The position numbers and the translations under genes are program-made. Positions 1 to 7,434 of a DNA stretch of 64,000 bases are shown here, piece by piece. Positions within the stretch are counted from its first letter, which is position 1. Each line of letters opens with the position of its first letter. The notes below the pieces were generated by a model. It saw nothing but the letters and a program-made list of their open reading frames with translations. It was not told the DNA's origin and searched no databases. Source of the stretch: Roseburia sp. AM59-24XD (lineage in GTDB: Bacteria > Bacillota > Clostridia > Lachnospirales > Lachnospiraceae); assembly GCF_003478445.1 (NCBI RefSeq), contig NZ_QUET01000005.1:1-64000 (forward strand), read 5' to 3'.

Positions 1-1
1 T

Positions 2-157
2 AGAAGGTTTTTGTGCCTTTGGAAATATCGAAAATTTATAGTAATGAAGAATGGAAAGTTGAAGAGAATAGAGGATCATACAAAGGATGATAAAGAAAGA
101 GTTATAATTTATTACGATGACATTTCTTGTTTTGAGGTATCTAATATAGACAAATAA
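2..157 (+). CDS. Possible 3' end of an AT-rich cargo gene (partial)
   Basis: A frame without stops runs from the window edge to a TAA at 155-157. It ends in a hydrophobic/acidic stretch (VIIYYDDISCFEVSNIDK). A second frame starting after the TAG at base 1 is also open to 90 and looks protein-like, so a frameshift is possible. The AT-rich composition and the position directly before a TTCACA-type leader match the other cargo genes of this prophage. No family is recognised, and the call is weak because most of the gene lies outside the window. Confidence 0.25.
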   Translation, partial: RRFLCLWKYRKFIVMKNGKLKRIEDHTKDDKERVIIYYDDISCFEVSNIDK

Positions 158-160
158 CTT

Positions 161-204
161 TTCACACAATTCACACTCAAATAATGCTAATTTAATAGTA
201 TGAA
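161..204 (+). promoter_or_regulatory. TTCACA direct-repeat late control motif, copy 1
   Basis: TTCACACAATTCACA at 161-175 contains two TTCACA hexamers 9 bp apart. It is followed by an AT-rich box with AATGCTAA and TTTAATAGTA. The same arrangement recurs at 3191, 14629 and 15582, each time in front of a hairpin with a U-tract. The motif could be a promoter for a phage sigma factor or an activator site; this role is inferred from the recurrence. Confidence 0.55.
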
Positions 205-214
205 ACAGTATCAG

Positions 215-251
215 AGAGCCAGACGGTCTACGAACCGCCGTGGCTCTTTTT
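215..251 (+). terminator. Hairpin plus U-tract in the portal gene leader
   Basis: AGAGCCA (215-221) pairs with TGGCTCT (241-247), with an inner CGG/CCG pairing, followed by TTTTT. It looks like an intrinsic terminator but lies between the TTCACA motif and the portal start. It could therefore act as an attenuator for the late transcript. Confidence 0.6.
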
Positions 252-275
252 CTATGCAGAAAGAGGTGGATTGTC

Positions 276-1817
276 GTGCAGTTTGGAAGAAAACAGATTT
301 ATACAGATGTGATGCAGATTACGAAGGATAACGTGGTGAAGGTGCTTCGGGATGCACTGGTGATCCACGAACAGAATAGATCGGATATAAAATTTCTGTT
401 GGATTATGAGCGTGGTCTCCAGCCGATTGATAATCGAATCAAAGAGATCCGGCCGGAAATCAATATCAAGGTCAAGGATAATATGGCGGCGGAGATCACG
501 GAGTTTAAACTGGGATATGAATGGGGCTCACCAATCCGGTATGTGCAGCGAGCCAATAAAGGAATCCGGGAGAATAATAAAGATGCGGATAATGTTGGTA
601 TTGCAATGCTCAATGAGATGATGGAAGAGGAAAACAAACCATCTGCAGATCAGGAGCTGGCAAGGTTTATTGAAATCTGTGGAGTTGGGTACCGGCTGAT
701 CAAGGCAAAGCCGGATCAGTATCGTTTTGGAAGTTCTGTTGTGGATATTCTTACACTGAATCCGATGAATACCTTTATTGTGTACACCAATGATGTGTAC
801 CGCAGGCCGATTATGGGCGTGTCATATATTACAGACCAGAATGGAAACTCCACCTATGGCTGTTATACAGAGGATACATATTTTGAGGTAAAGAACATTT
901 CAAAAATTAAAGGTGAGAGTAAACGACAGAAGTGGGTTGTGTCAAATGGGAACGGGAGAAAGAATATACCGGCGGCGATCCCTATTGTGGAGTATATCAA
1001 TGATTATGACCGGATGGGATGCTTTGAGCGTGTGATTTCGGAAATTGATGCCCTGAATATCGTAACATCGGACAGAGTGAATGATATTGTACAGTGTGTG
1101 CAGTCATTGTTGTGGGTACATAATGCAGAACTGCCAAAGGATGAGAATGGCAATTCCACCGTAAGAAATGGAGCATTGATCGAAACAAAATCTACCGGCA
1201 ACGGTCATGATCCGAAAATGGCGTATCTGTCCAAGGAGATGTCACAGGATGGAATTCAAACTCTGACACAGAATTTCATTGATCGTATTCACGAAAAGAC
1301 AAATGTGCCGGGACGCCAGGAACAGGGCGGCGGTTCTACCGGATCCGCAATGAGCTTGTCGAATGGATGGCAGGCTGCGGAGCTTTCGGCATTAAAGAAA
1401 TCTCAGTTGACCAAGAAGTCAGAGAAAGAATGCATTCGCATTATGCTGGAGATTTTCAGTAATGATCCGGATGTACCGGAAGAGGTGCGAAATCTGAGAC
1501 TGGCGGATATTGAACCGAAGTTTGATAGAAACAGGACCTACGATCTGGCAACGAAAGTCAATTCCTGGGCAACTTTGATTCAGAACGGCGCTGATCTGCT
1601 CAAGGCAACAGAGCTGGCAGGCTTTACGACCGATGCACAGCAGTTTGTGCTGGACAGCGAGGAAATGGTCAATAAGCTTTTGGAAAGTAAATTGAAAGGA
1701 TCAGAGACTGTGGATACAGCATCGGAAGGTGAAAATGACAAACAGACGATTATGGATGGAAAGAATATGCCGGATATGTCAGATCAGCCGCAGGCAACTC
1801 CATTTGCCAATGCGTAG
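276..1817 (+). CDS. Phage portal protein (SPP1 gp6-like)
   Basis: About 513 residues, the usual size for SPP1-type portal proteins. These form the dodecameric ring at the capsid vertex through which DNA is packaged and ejected. The GTG at 276 is preferred because an AGAGGTGG ribosome binding site (263-269) precedes it; an upstream GTG at 240 lies inside the leader hairpin. The N-terminal region shows the family pattern of a helical stem start (VVKVLRDALVIHEQ). The C-terminus is acidic and polar and ends in a Q/P-rich tail. The next gene (minor head) starts 16 bp later, the normal order portal then minor head protein. The assignment rests on family resemblance and position. Confidence 0.9.
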   Translation: MQFGRKQIYTDVMQITKDNVVKVLRDALVIHEQNRSDIKFLLDYERGLQPIDNRIKEIRPEINIKVKDNMAAEITEFKLGYEWGSPIRYVQRANKGIRENNKDADNVGIAMLNEMMEEENKPSADQELARFIEICGVGYRLIKAKPDQYRFGSSVVDILTLNPMNTFIVYTNDVYRRPIMGVSYITDQNGNSTYGCYTEDTYFEVKNISKIKGESKRQKWVVSNGNGRKNIPAAIPIVEYINDYDRMGCFERVISEIDALNIVTSDRVNDIVQCVQSLLWVHNAELPKDENGNSTVRNGALIETKSTGNGHDPKMAYLSKEMSQDGIQTLTQNFIDRIHEKTNVPGRQEQGGGSTGSAMSLSNGWQAAELSALKKSQLTKKSEKECIRIMLEIFSNDPDVPEEVRNLRLADIEPKFDRNRTYDLATKVNSWATLIQNGADLLKATELAGFTTDAQQFVLDSEEMVNKLLESKLKGSETVDTASEGENDKQTIMDGKNMPDMSDQPQATPFANA

Positions 1818-1833
1818 AGTGGAGGGATGAGCG

Positions 1834-2484
1834 ATGGGATTAACAAATTTTGATGAGTTAAATACACTTTCAACGACCGAAACAACTAAGGATGACCGGC
1901 GGAAAGCCATCCGGAAAAAAATACCGATTCATGATTATTTCGAAAATATGCAGATCAGTGAAGAAGAGAAAGAAAAGCGTGTCCGTTTAGCAAATTTGCT
2001 GCTGGCGGATGTGCTTTTTTTATTTGCCTTGTCAAAACGAAACCAGGATAAACAGTATCTCTCAGAAGCATTTCAAAAGAGATACTTATCATCGGTGAAA
2101 AAGGTGGCAGAGCCGGATCAGAAAATGCAGCGATATATCCGGAAGGTGTGTGACAGTATTGTAGACACAACCTTAAAAGGTGGATCATTGACTACCAGCA
2201 AAGCGAATAAACCACAGGATCCCTATGTGGTTTCTGTGGATCGAGCCACCAATGTAGCGGAGAATGAAGCTAATGCAATTTTGAATGGGGATGAATACAT
2301 TACTGCTGTGAAAAATGGCTGTACTAAGAAGAGGTGGAAGTCCTACCGGGATGAGAGAGTCAGGGCAGATCATGCGGATGTAGATGGACAGGTTGTCGAT
2401 ATCAGTCGCCCGTTTCGTGTTGGAAAATATATGATGATGTATCCGAGGACGATTCTTTGGGAGCGGGTTTGGAAGAGATTGTGA
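1834..2484 (+). pseudogene. Phage minor head / head morphogenesis protein, 5' part (frameshifted)
   Basis: 216 residues with a GGAGGG ribosome binding site. The C-terminal part carries the Mu gpF-like morphogenesis core (WKSYRDERVRADHADVDGQ), including the R/H/D-rich motif of this domain. The end of that core, with the typical E-x-x-x-N-C-R-C motif, is encoded in the -1 frame from about 2448 onward. So this frame runs out of homology at about 2445 and stops at 2484. One missing base near AGGAC (2446-2450) would restore a single protein of about 410 residues. No canonical slippery heptamer is visible at the switch, so a mutation or sequencing error is more likely than programmed frameshifting. 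Confidence 0.75.
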
Positions 2485-3080
2485 ACTGCCGGTGCTCGGT
2501 GGAGTATTTGCAGGATGACAAGCGGATATTAAAAGATGACGTAAAAAATGATAAAGATCCAGGCAAAGGTGAACAGACACTTTTTGTGGATGTTACAGAG
2601 GAATATTTGGAGCTTGGTAAAAAACTGGTGGGAACAGTGAGCGATGAGGAGGAATATGAAAAAGAAGGCAATACATATTCGGTAGATGGGAAAAATGTTG
2701 TTTTAGATTATTCAGAAAGTGAAAGGAGAATTGCACAGAGTTTGGCGGATTTACTTGGTGCAGATGTAAAAATGATTCCAAGAGTGTTGTATCCGCAAAA
2801 AGTATCAACGCCAGATATTTTTATAAATAATGAGCCGTATGATATAAAGGAGCCTATAGGACAGGGAAAAGCAGTTATATATAATATGGTTTCAAAGAAG
2901 AAAAGACAGGCTAATAATTTTGTTATTGATATTACAAAATGTCCATTGACAGTGGAAGAAATACGTGGACAGATTACAGATGTGTATCGTTCAAGTCATA
3001 CAAAATTTATAGATAAGATAATTTTATCTAAAGATGGAAATATTCTCAATATTTATAAAAGGAGTAAAAAAGAGGAGTAG
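2457..3080 (+). CDS. Minor head protein 3' part with C-terminal CdiA_C/BECR-like nuclease domain
   Basis: This frame continues the minor head protein: residues 1-20 hold the gpF-like end (EEIVNCRCSVEYL). After an acidic linker, residues ~75-205 form a distinct domain resembling the CdiA C-terminal tRNA-nuclease family (BECR fold). Visible pieces are YSESERRIAQSLADLLGADV, TPDIFINNEPYDIKEP, a QANNFVIDIT strand, EEIRGQIT, and the ending KFIDKIILSKDGNILNIYKR. The fold and catalytic role are inferred from family resemblance. Phage minor head proteins with toxin-like nuclease tails are known; they may be injected with the DNA or act on competitors. The AT-rich domain differs from the GC-richer head gene in front of it, which suggests acquisition. 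Translation as a separate protein would need the TTG at 2457. Confidence 0.65.
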   Translation: MGAGLEEIVNCRCSVEYLQDDKRILKDDVKNDKDPGKGEQTLFVDVTEEYLELGKKLVGTVSDEEEYEKEGNTYSVDGKNVVLDYSESERRIAQSLADLLGADVKMIPRVLYPQKVSTPDIFINNEPYDIKEPIGQGKAVIYNMVSKKKRQANNFVIDITKCPLTVEEIRGQITDVYRSSHTKFIDKIILSKDGNILNIYKRSKKEE

Positions 3081-3132
3081 ATGGCCTCGCCCAAATATGG
3101 GGGCAAGGTATCCACTCCTCAAAGATATCTTT
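3072..3132 (+). other. Long imperfect hairpin and 12-bp palindrome 3' of the nuclease domain
   Basis: GAGGAGT (3072-3078) pairs with ACTCCTC (3114-3120). The inner arms GATGGCCTCGCCC and GGGGGCAAGGTATC pair with a few G-U pairs and a bulge. A perfect palindrome, AAAGATATCTTT, follows at 3121-3132. There is no strong U-tract. The hairpin overlaps the nuclease stop codon. A frame (3081-3251) is open through this region but spans the TTCACA motif and is probably not a gene. Confidence 0.5.
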
Positions 3133-3190
3133 TAGATATACTATCATTATATGGAGCAGATGTCAAATCTATGTATGGAAAAAACAGACT

Positions 3191-3228
3191 TTCACACAAT
3201 TCACATTTCCCATATGTTATATTTGATA
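3191..3228 (+). promoter_or_regulatory. TTCACA direct-repeat late control motif, copy 2
   Basis: TTCACACAATTCACA (3191-3205) is identical over 15 bases to the copy at 161. It is followed by ATGTTATATTTGATA. It precedes the scaffold/capsid genes by about 190 bp. A -35/-10 reading (second TTCACA, 17 bp, TTGATA) is possible but unusual. Confidence 0.55.
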
Positions 3229-3265
3229 CAAGGAGAAATCCGAAAATTTAATATGATCAATGAAA

Positions 3266-3300
3266 GGCGTTTATCTCACAGCTGAGGTAAGCGTCTTTTT
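3266..3300 (+). terminator. Hairpin plus U-tract in the scaffold gene leader
   Basis: GGCGTTTATCTCA (3266-3278) pairs with TGAGGTAAGCGTC (3283-3295) around a CAGC loop, with TTTTT at 3296-3300. It lies between the control motif and the scaffold gene, so it may be an attenuator in the leader rather than the end of an operon. Confidence 0.65.
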
Positions 3301-3347
3301 ATTATGCGCTAGAGAAAGCGCAATACAAATTTCGCGGACAATCGGAA

Positions 3348-3399
3348 ATCAGAGAAGATTTTAAAACGCAATGATGATCAGAGAAGATCTGAAAACGCA
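3348..3399 (+). repeat. 23-bp direct repeat before the scaffold gene
   Basis: Two copies, 3348-3370 and 3377-3399, start with ATCAGAGAAGAT and end with AAAACGCA. They differ at two positions and are separated by 6 bp. They sit in the untranslated leader of the scaffold-capsid genes. Role unknown; a regulatory or RNA-binding site is possible. Confidence 0.8.
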
Positions 3400-3415
3400 G
3401 AAATGAGGTAGTGAT

Positions 3416-4000
3416 ATGAGAAAGAAAGAGTTTATCCCGATGAATTTACAGTTATTTGCAGAGCCTCCTGCAGGCGGTGACGGTGATGCTGGAGACACAT
3501 CTGCGACAGGTGGAAAGTCTGGCGAAGGATCTAACAAAGCAGATCTGGATGGCGATGACGATGTCAGCCTTGCAGAACAGGTGGCACAGCTTAAGGTGCA
3601 GAATGCAAAACTGAAAAAGGCAAATGACAAGGCAACCAGTGAAGCGGCAAGCTACAAAAAGCAGTTGCGTGAGAAGCAGACTGCCGAGGAGATTGCTTTG
3701 CAGGAAAAGGCAGAGAAAGAAGCCGAGAGGGAGGAACAGTTTCAGAAGCTGCTTCGTGAAAATACTATTACAAAGTTTGAGAAGAATTTCCTTGCACTTG
3801 GATATCCTGCGGATCTGGCTGCAAAGGCTGCGGCAGCACAGTGTGATAACGACACTGATGAGCTTTTCAGCATTCAGCAGACTTTTATTGAGGAAAAGGA
3901 AAAAACAATGAAAGCTGATTGGATGAAGTCTATGCCGAATCCACCAGCTGGAAACTCAGATGATGATGAAGATGCTTTTTTGAAAGGTTTCAACATGTAA
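3416..4000 (+). CDS. Phage capsid scaffolding protein (DUF4355-like)
   Basis: 194 residues. The N-terminus contains MNLQLFAE, a signature of Firmicute phage scaffold proteins. A Gly/Asp-rich stretch follows (residues 15-48), then a long charged coiled coil (~50-115) and an acidic tail ending in DAFLKGFNM. Such proteins guide capsid assembly and leave the prohead. It is followed 28 bp later by the major capsid gene, the standard order. Confidence 0.85.
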   Translation: MRKKEFIPMNLQLFAEPPAGGDGDAGDTSATGGKSGEGSNKADLDGDDDVSLAEQVAQLKVQNAKLKKANDKATSEAASYKKQLREKQTAEEIALQEKAEKEAEREEQFQKLLRENTITKFEKNFLALGYPADLAAKAAAAQCDNDTDELFSIQQTFIEEKEKTMKADWMKSMPNPPAGNSDDDEDAFLKGFNM

Positions 4001-4028
4001 ACAAAGATTTGAAAAGTGAGGTATGATT

Positions 4029-4856
4029 ATGGCAGTAAATTATGCAAGCAAATATTCACAGAATGTAGATGAGAGATTTTCTACAGGCTCCTTGACTAAT
4101 GGAATTGTAAACGGTGAGTTTGACTGGATCGGAGTGTCCACGGTTAATGTGTATTCCATTCCAACATCAGCAATGAATGATTATTCAGTGTCTGGTACCA
4201 ATCGTTATGGTACGCCGGAGGAACTTGGTAACGAGACTCAGGAAATGACTCTTAAACAGGATCGTTCTTTTACTTTTACGATCGATCGCAAGAATTATGA
4301 TGACACAATGATGGTGATGGAAGCTGGAAAGGCTTTACGCCGTCAGATTGATGAGGTTGTCATTCCGGAAGTAGATACATATCGTATTTCAACATTGGTT
4401 GCTGGTGCACCGGTAGCAAATGTAAAAACGCTTGCGACTACTAAGGAAAACGCTTATGAAGAGTTTTTGGCAGTGCAGGGCATTTTGGATGATAATGAAG
4501 CTCCACAGTTTGGACGAGTGGTATTGTGCACACCTGCATACTACAATAAGATCAAGCTGGATGAGTCGTTCACCAAAAAAGGTGATATGGCTACACAAAT
4601 TGCAATTACCGGCATTGTAGGTGATATTGATGGGGTACCTGTTATTAAGGCTCCTACGAATAGATTCCCTAAAAATGTTGATTTTATCATCACGAATGCG
4701 ATCGTTATGCCATCACCAGTTAAATTGCAGGAGTACAAGATCCATACAGATGCACCTGGTATCTCCGGTTGGCTTGTAGAAGGTCGTGTCAGATATGATG
4801 CTTTTGTATTAAAAGAGAAGGCATGTGCGATTGGTGTTCACAAGAGTGCAGAGTAG
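4029..4856 (+). CDS. Major capsid protein
   Basis: 275 residues. The ATG at 4029 has the better spacing from the GTGAGG ribosome binding site; an in-frame ATG at 4023 also exists. It lies directly after the scaffold gene and has the length and composition of compact HK97-fold capsid proteins of Clostridia phages. No cleavable delta domain is seen, in line with a separate scaffold protein. The call rests on gene order and overall character (ASKYSQNVDERF N-terminus, DRKNYDDT motif) rather than on a catalytic motif. Confidence 0.85.
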   Translation: MAVNYASKYSQNVDERFSTGSLTNGIVNGEFDWIGVSTVNVYSIPTSAMNDYSVSGTNRYGTPEELGNETQEMTLKQDRSFTFTIDRKNYDDTMMVMEAGKALRRQIDEVVIPEVDTYRISTLVAGAPVANVKTLATTKENAYEEFLAVQGILDDNEAPQFGRVVLCTPAYYNKIKLDESFTKKGDMATQIAITGIVGDIDGVPVIKAPTNRFPKNVDFIITNAIVMPSPVKLQEYKIHTDAPGISGWLVEGRVRYDAFVLKEKACAIGVHKSAE

Positions 4857-4868
4857 GAGGCCGAAAAT

Positions 4869-5045
4869 ATGTATAAAGTAGAAAAAGATGGAATGACCAA
4901 TGAGGTTGAAAGTAAGGTGCAGTTAGAGGCATTTCTCAACAGCGGATGGAAACAGCTGAAAGAGGAAAATGTGGTTGTTGAGAATGTGGCAGAGGATAAG
5001 AAATCAGGCAGAAAGCCAAAGGCTGCCACAGAGGAAAAGGAGTAG
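4869..5045 (+). CDS. Small head-associated protein, 58 residues
   Basis: An ATG follows an AGGAGG ribosome binding site at 4856-4861. The product starts MYKVEKDGMTNEVESK and is charged, with a Lys/Glu-rich tail. It lies 12 bp after the capsid gene and 3 bp before the connector gene, the place where Firmicute phages often encode a small Lys/Glu-rich protein with a region like VQLEAFLNSGW. Role unknown; a capsid-associated or connector helper protein is possible. Confidence 0.7.
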   Translation: MYKVEKDGMTNEVESKVQLEAFLNSGWKQLKEENVVVENVAEDKKSGRKPKAATEEKE

Positions 5046-5048
5046 GGT

Positions 5049-5408
5049 ATGGCTGATGAGGAGAAGGATGTTCTGACAGAAGAAACGCTGATCAATGAGA
5101 TTCTGTCGGAATTGAAAATTGAATTGGAAGTAGAATCTGAGCAGGATATTCTTCTCTTGCAGTCAAAGATCAAGGGAGCTGTGCGGGAGGTAAAGCAGAA
5201 ACGCAATTATGCAGGACGTTACACGGAGGAATACGTGGTCAATGACCTGCAGAACTACTTTTCCAATATTAAGAATCTAGCCATGTATGATTATGGCATG
5301 ATTGGTGGCGAGTTCCAGAAGTCCAATTCGGATAATGGAATTTCCGTCAGCATGGAAAGTAGAGACGGTATTTTTGCGGGTATTGTGCCGATTGCACAGG
5401 TCTATTAG
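5049..5408 (+). CDS. Head-tail connector protein (gp6-like)
   Basis: 119 residues, mostly helical. The N-terminal half is acidic (LINEILSELKIELEVESEQD). The motif KGAVREVKQKRNY is typical of small adaptor proteins that dock under the portal (HK97 gp6 / SPP1 gp15 type). It sits between the capsid and the next connector gene. The frame stays open for 40 more codons after the TAG (to 5531) without an obvious family match, so the C-terminus may have been longer once. Confidence 0.7.
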   Translation: MADEEKDVLTEETLINEILSELKIELEVESEQDILLLQSKIKGAVREVKQKRNYAGRYTEEYVVNDLQNYFSNIKNLAMYDYGMIGGEFQKSNSDNGISVSMESRDGIFAGIVPIAQVY

Positions 5409-5515
5409 AGAATCAAGTGGTACGCTTGGCGATTCCTTAGAATCTCTCCTTATGTCAAGCAGGGCGGTATCTATGTGGAGGCTGGGAGCGATACCAATTA
5501 TGGGGAGAGATGTTT

Positions 5516-5974
5516 ATGCGAAAGCAGTTAAAGAGAAATAAGCGTAAAATGTATTATGCGCTGTATGATAAGCAGATGCCGGTAGGCGATGACGTGCTGG
5601 AGTGTAAAGCCGGATACAAGAAGCCGGTGGCATTCCGGGCAAGCCTTAGTACGGGACAGAGCAATGCACAGGAGAATCCATTTGGAACATCGGTGGACTA
5701 TGATCGCATTATCTGTAGCACAGATATGAGGCTGCCAATTACGGAAACAACGCTTTTATGGATTGGAAAGGAGCCGTCATATCTTGATAATGGTTCTGTG
5801 GATCCGTCCAGTGCAAATTATAAGGTGGCGGCACATCCGTTGGATGGAATGCAAAGTCTGCGTATTGCTGTGAAGCTGATTGCACAGAGTGTTGTGGAAG
5901 ATATGGAACAAGAGACAGAAAACACTACAGAAGAACCAGGGCAGGATCCGGGTAGTGATCTAGAAGATTGGTAA
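5516..5974 (+). CDS. Head-closure / connector protein
   Basis: About 152 residues; the ATG at 5516 fits the GGGGAGAG ribosome binding site better than the ATG at 5510. The body (VDYDRIICSTDMRLPITETTLLWIG) resembles beta-rich head-closure proteins of Firmicute siphophages. The C-terminus is very acidic (EDMEQETENTTEEPGQDPG). It lies between the gp6-like connector and a cargo gene; the tail-completion genes follow after the cargo. The assignment depends mainly on position. Confidence 0.6.
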   Translation: MRKQLKRNKRKMYYALYDKQMPVGDDVLECKAGYKKPVAFRASLSTGQSNAQENPFGTSVDYDRIICSTDMRLPITETTLLWIGKEPSYLDNGSVDPSSANYKVAAHPLDGMQSLRIAVKLIAQSVVEDMEQETENTTEEPGQDPGSDLEDW

Positions 5975-5985
5975 AGGAGAGATTT

Positions 5986-6459
5986 ATGGTGAAACAGTAT
6001 ATTGGTACAAAGATGATCAAAGCAAAACCCATGAACAGAGGAGATTACAATAAATACCGTGGCTGGAATATTCCAGAGGGTGAGAATCCGGCAGATGAGG
6101 GATATTTAGTAAAGTATTCTGATGGATATGAGAGTTGGTCACCGAAAAAGCAGTTTGAGGAAGCATATAGAGATTGTTGTATGGGCATGACATTTGGTAT
6201 CGCTTTGGAGCTTTTGAAGAAAGGGTGTAAGGTTGCTCGTGAGGGATGGAACGGCAAAGGAATGTTTGTTGTGTATCAGAAGGGGTATCCTGATGGTATT
6301 CCATGTAATAAGCAGACAGCAGAAGCATGGAAAATGGATGAGGGAGATTTATTCAAATGCAATCCATATTTGCAGATTAAACAGGTAGACGGTTCACACT
6401 CGATGTGGGTTCCATCAATCGGGGATGTGCTTGCAGAGGATTGGGTTGTTGTAGAATAA
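5986..6459 (+). CDS. DUF2829 / Tad2-like protein (anti-Thoeris candidate)
   Basis: 157 residues from the ATG at 5986, after an AAAGGAGAG ribosome binding site. Residues ~1-60 form an accessory domain often found before DUF2829 (KPMNRGDYNKYRGW, GYLVKYSDGYESWSPK). Residues ~65-157 match DUF2829: MTFGIALELLKKG, KVAREGWNGKGMFV, and the ending W-V-P-S-x-x-D-V-L-A-E-D-W. DUF2829 is the domain of Tad2, which sequesters the cyclic ADP-ribose-type signal made by Thoeris TIR proteins. Activity against Thoeris here is inference from the family. The gene is inserted among connector genes and overlaps neither neighbour in a way needed for virion function, which fits cargo. Confidence 0.8.
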   Translation: MVKQYIGTKMIKAKPMNRGDYNKYRGWNIPEGENPADEGYLVKYSDGYESWSPKKQFEEAYRDCCMGMTFGIALELLKKGCKVAREGWNGKGMFVVYQKGYPDGIPCNKQTAEAWKMDEGDLFKCNPYLQIKQVDGSHSMWVPSIGDVLAEDWVVVE

Positions 6460-6461
6460 TG

Positions 6462-6490
6462 TTCCAATGTAGCTCCTTTTGTCGTATAAT
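6462..6490 (+). promoter_or_regulatory. Sigma-A-type promoter for the membrane cargo gene
   Basis: TTCCAA (6462-6467), 17-bp spacer, perfect TATAAT (6485-6490). It lies 22 bp before the ATG at 6512, inside the late operon. It would let the gene be transcribed in the lysogen while the late genes are silent. Confidence 0.65.
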
Positions 6491-6511
6491 GGCGATGAAA
6501 GGAGTGATTTC

Positions 6512-6943
6512 ATGAAAAAAACGACAGAAACCTGCTTTGTATTGGAGGTTTTAGATAAGGAACTTAATGAACAAAAAATTGATTATCAATTTTATTATAA
6601 GTGTCAAAAAATCTGTAAGCAATTCGGAATGGAGCAGTTAAAACACGCAAAAGCAATATTGGAATTGGAAAAAACACATAATGATGCAATGGGACAACTT
6701 GGAGCATTAATGATATCATGGTTTTCAATGATTTCAGCAAATCTAGCCATTGTTTTTATTGGAGAAACAAAATTGGATATTATAGGGAAGGGAATTGTGG
6801 TTGGGACAATGTGGATGGTGGGGTTAATGATTTATAGTTGTACTTTCGTTGCAAGAGTTGATTCAGAAGGACATGCATACTATTATTCTGTGATTTGCGA
6901 TGAGATTGAGAGAAGGAATGAGAAAGAATGCCAACACAAATAA
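6512..6943 (+). CDS. Small membrane protein, prophage cargo (unknown function)
   Basis: 143 residues; the ATG at 6512 follows AAAGGAG. The first ~65 residues are charged and helical, probably cytoplasmic. Two transmembrane segments follow, about residues 68-88 (ALMISWFSMISANLAIVFIG) and 96-116, joined by a short loop. A short C-terminal tail is rich in Glu/Arg/His. The gene has its own promoter and interrupts the connector/tail-completion genes, and its 3' end overlaps the next gene by 16 bp. A superinfection-exclusion or host-modifying role is possible but not shown. Confidence 0.75.
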   Translation: MKKTTETCFVLEVLDKELNEQKIDYQFYYKCQKICKQFGMEQLKHAKAILELEKTHNDAMGQLGALMISWFSMISANLAIVFIGETKLDIIGKGIVVGTMWMVGLMIYSCTFVARVDSEGHAYYYSVICDEIERRNEKECQHK

Positions 6944-7434
6944 ATTTCACCTACGACAGCCTATCCTCCATTGACGCTGCCATAAAACAAATGCAGGCAT
7001 ACCAGGAACAGCTTACATATAAATGTCGTATCTTTGCTCAGCGTGTAGCAGAGATTGGCGTGGAGATTGCCAGAGTGAACATTGCGGACTTTGATGCAAT
7101 TTACAGCGGTGAGCTGTTATCAAGCATTCGGGCAGAGTATAGTGGCTCTGTTCCTGATGGTGCAAGCTGGCTTGTGATCACGGATTGTCCGTGGGCGGCA
7201 TATGTGGAGTTTGGTACCGGCATCGTAGGACAGGAATCCCCGCATCCGGATACTTCCATTGTGGGGTGGAAATATGATGTGAATCAGCATGGCGATATGG
7301 GGTGGTATTATTTTAAGGATGGCGAATGGCATTGGACAAAGGGAATGCCAAGCCGTCCTTTTTTGTACCAGACCGGTATGGATCTGCGAGAAAGAATAGA
7401 GACAATAGCGATGGAGGTGTTTGCCGGTGCTTAG
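6928..7434 (+). CDS. HK97 gp10-like tail completion protein
   Basis: 168 residues. The family hallmark is the central AAYVEFGTG motif (residues ~90-98), followed by a Trp/Tyr-rich stretch and the C-terminal PSRPFLYQTGMDLRE motif. HK97-gp10-type proteins sit at the head-tail joint. The start codon lies inside the end of the membrane cargo gene, so that gene was fused closely into this operon. Confidence 0.85.
   Translation: MPTQINFTYDSLSSIDAAIKQMQAYQEQLTYKCRIFAQRVAEIGVEIARVNIADFDAIYSGELLSSIRAEYSGSVPDGASWLVITDCPWAAYVEFGTGIVGQESPHPDTSIVGWKYDVNQHGDMGWYYFKDGEWHWTKGMPSRPFLYQTGMDLRERIETIAMEVFAGA

Noticed and set aside
3081..3251. 56-codon frame after the nuclease gene
   Set aside because: It runs through a strong hairpin, a palindrome and the TTCACA motif, and has no ribosome binding site except the end of the previous gene.
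5302..5541. Open frame of 79 codons across the end of the connector gene
   Set aside because: It overlaps the gp6-like gene in another frame, has no ribosome binding site and shows a shadow-type composition (Arg/Ser-rich).
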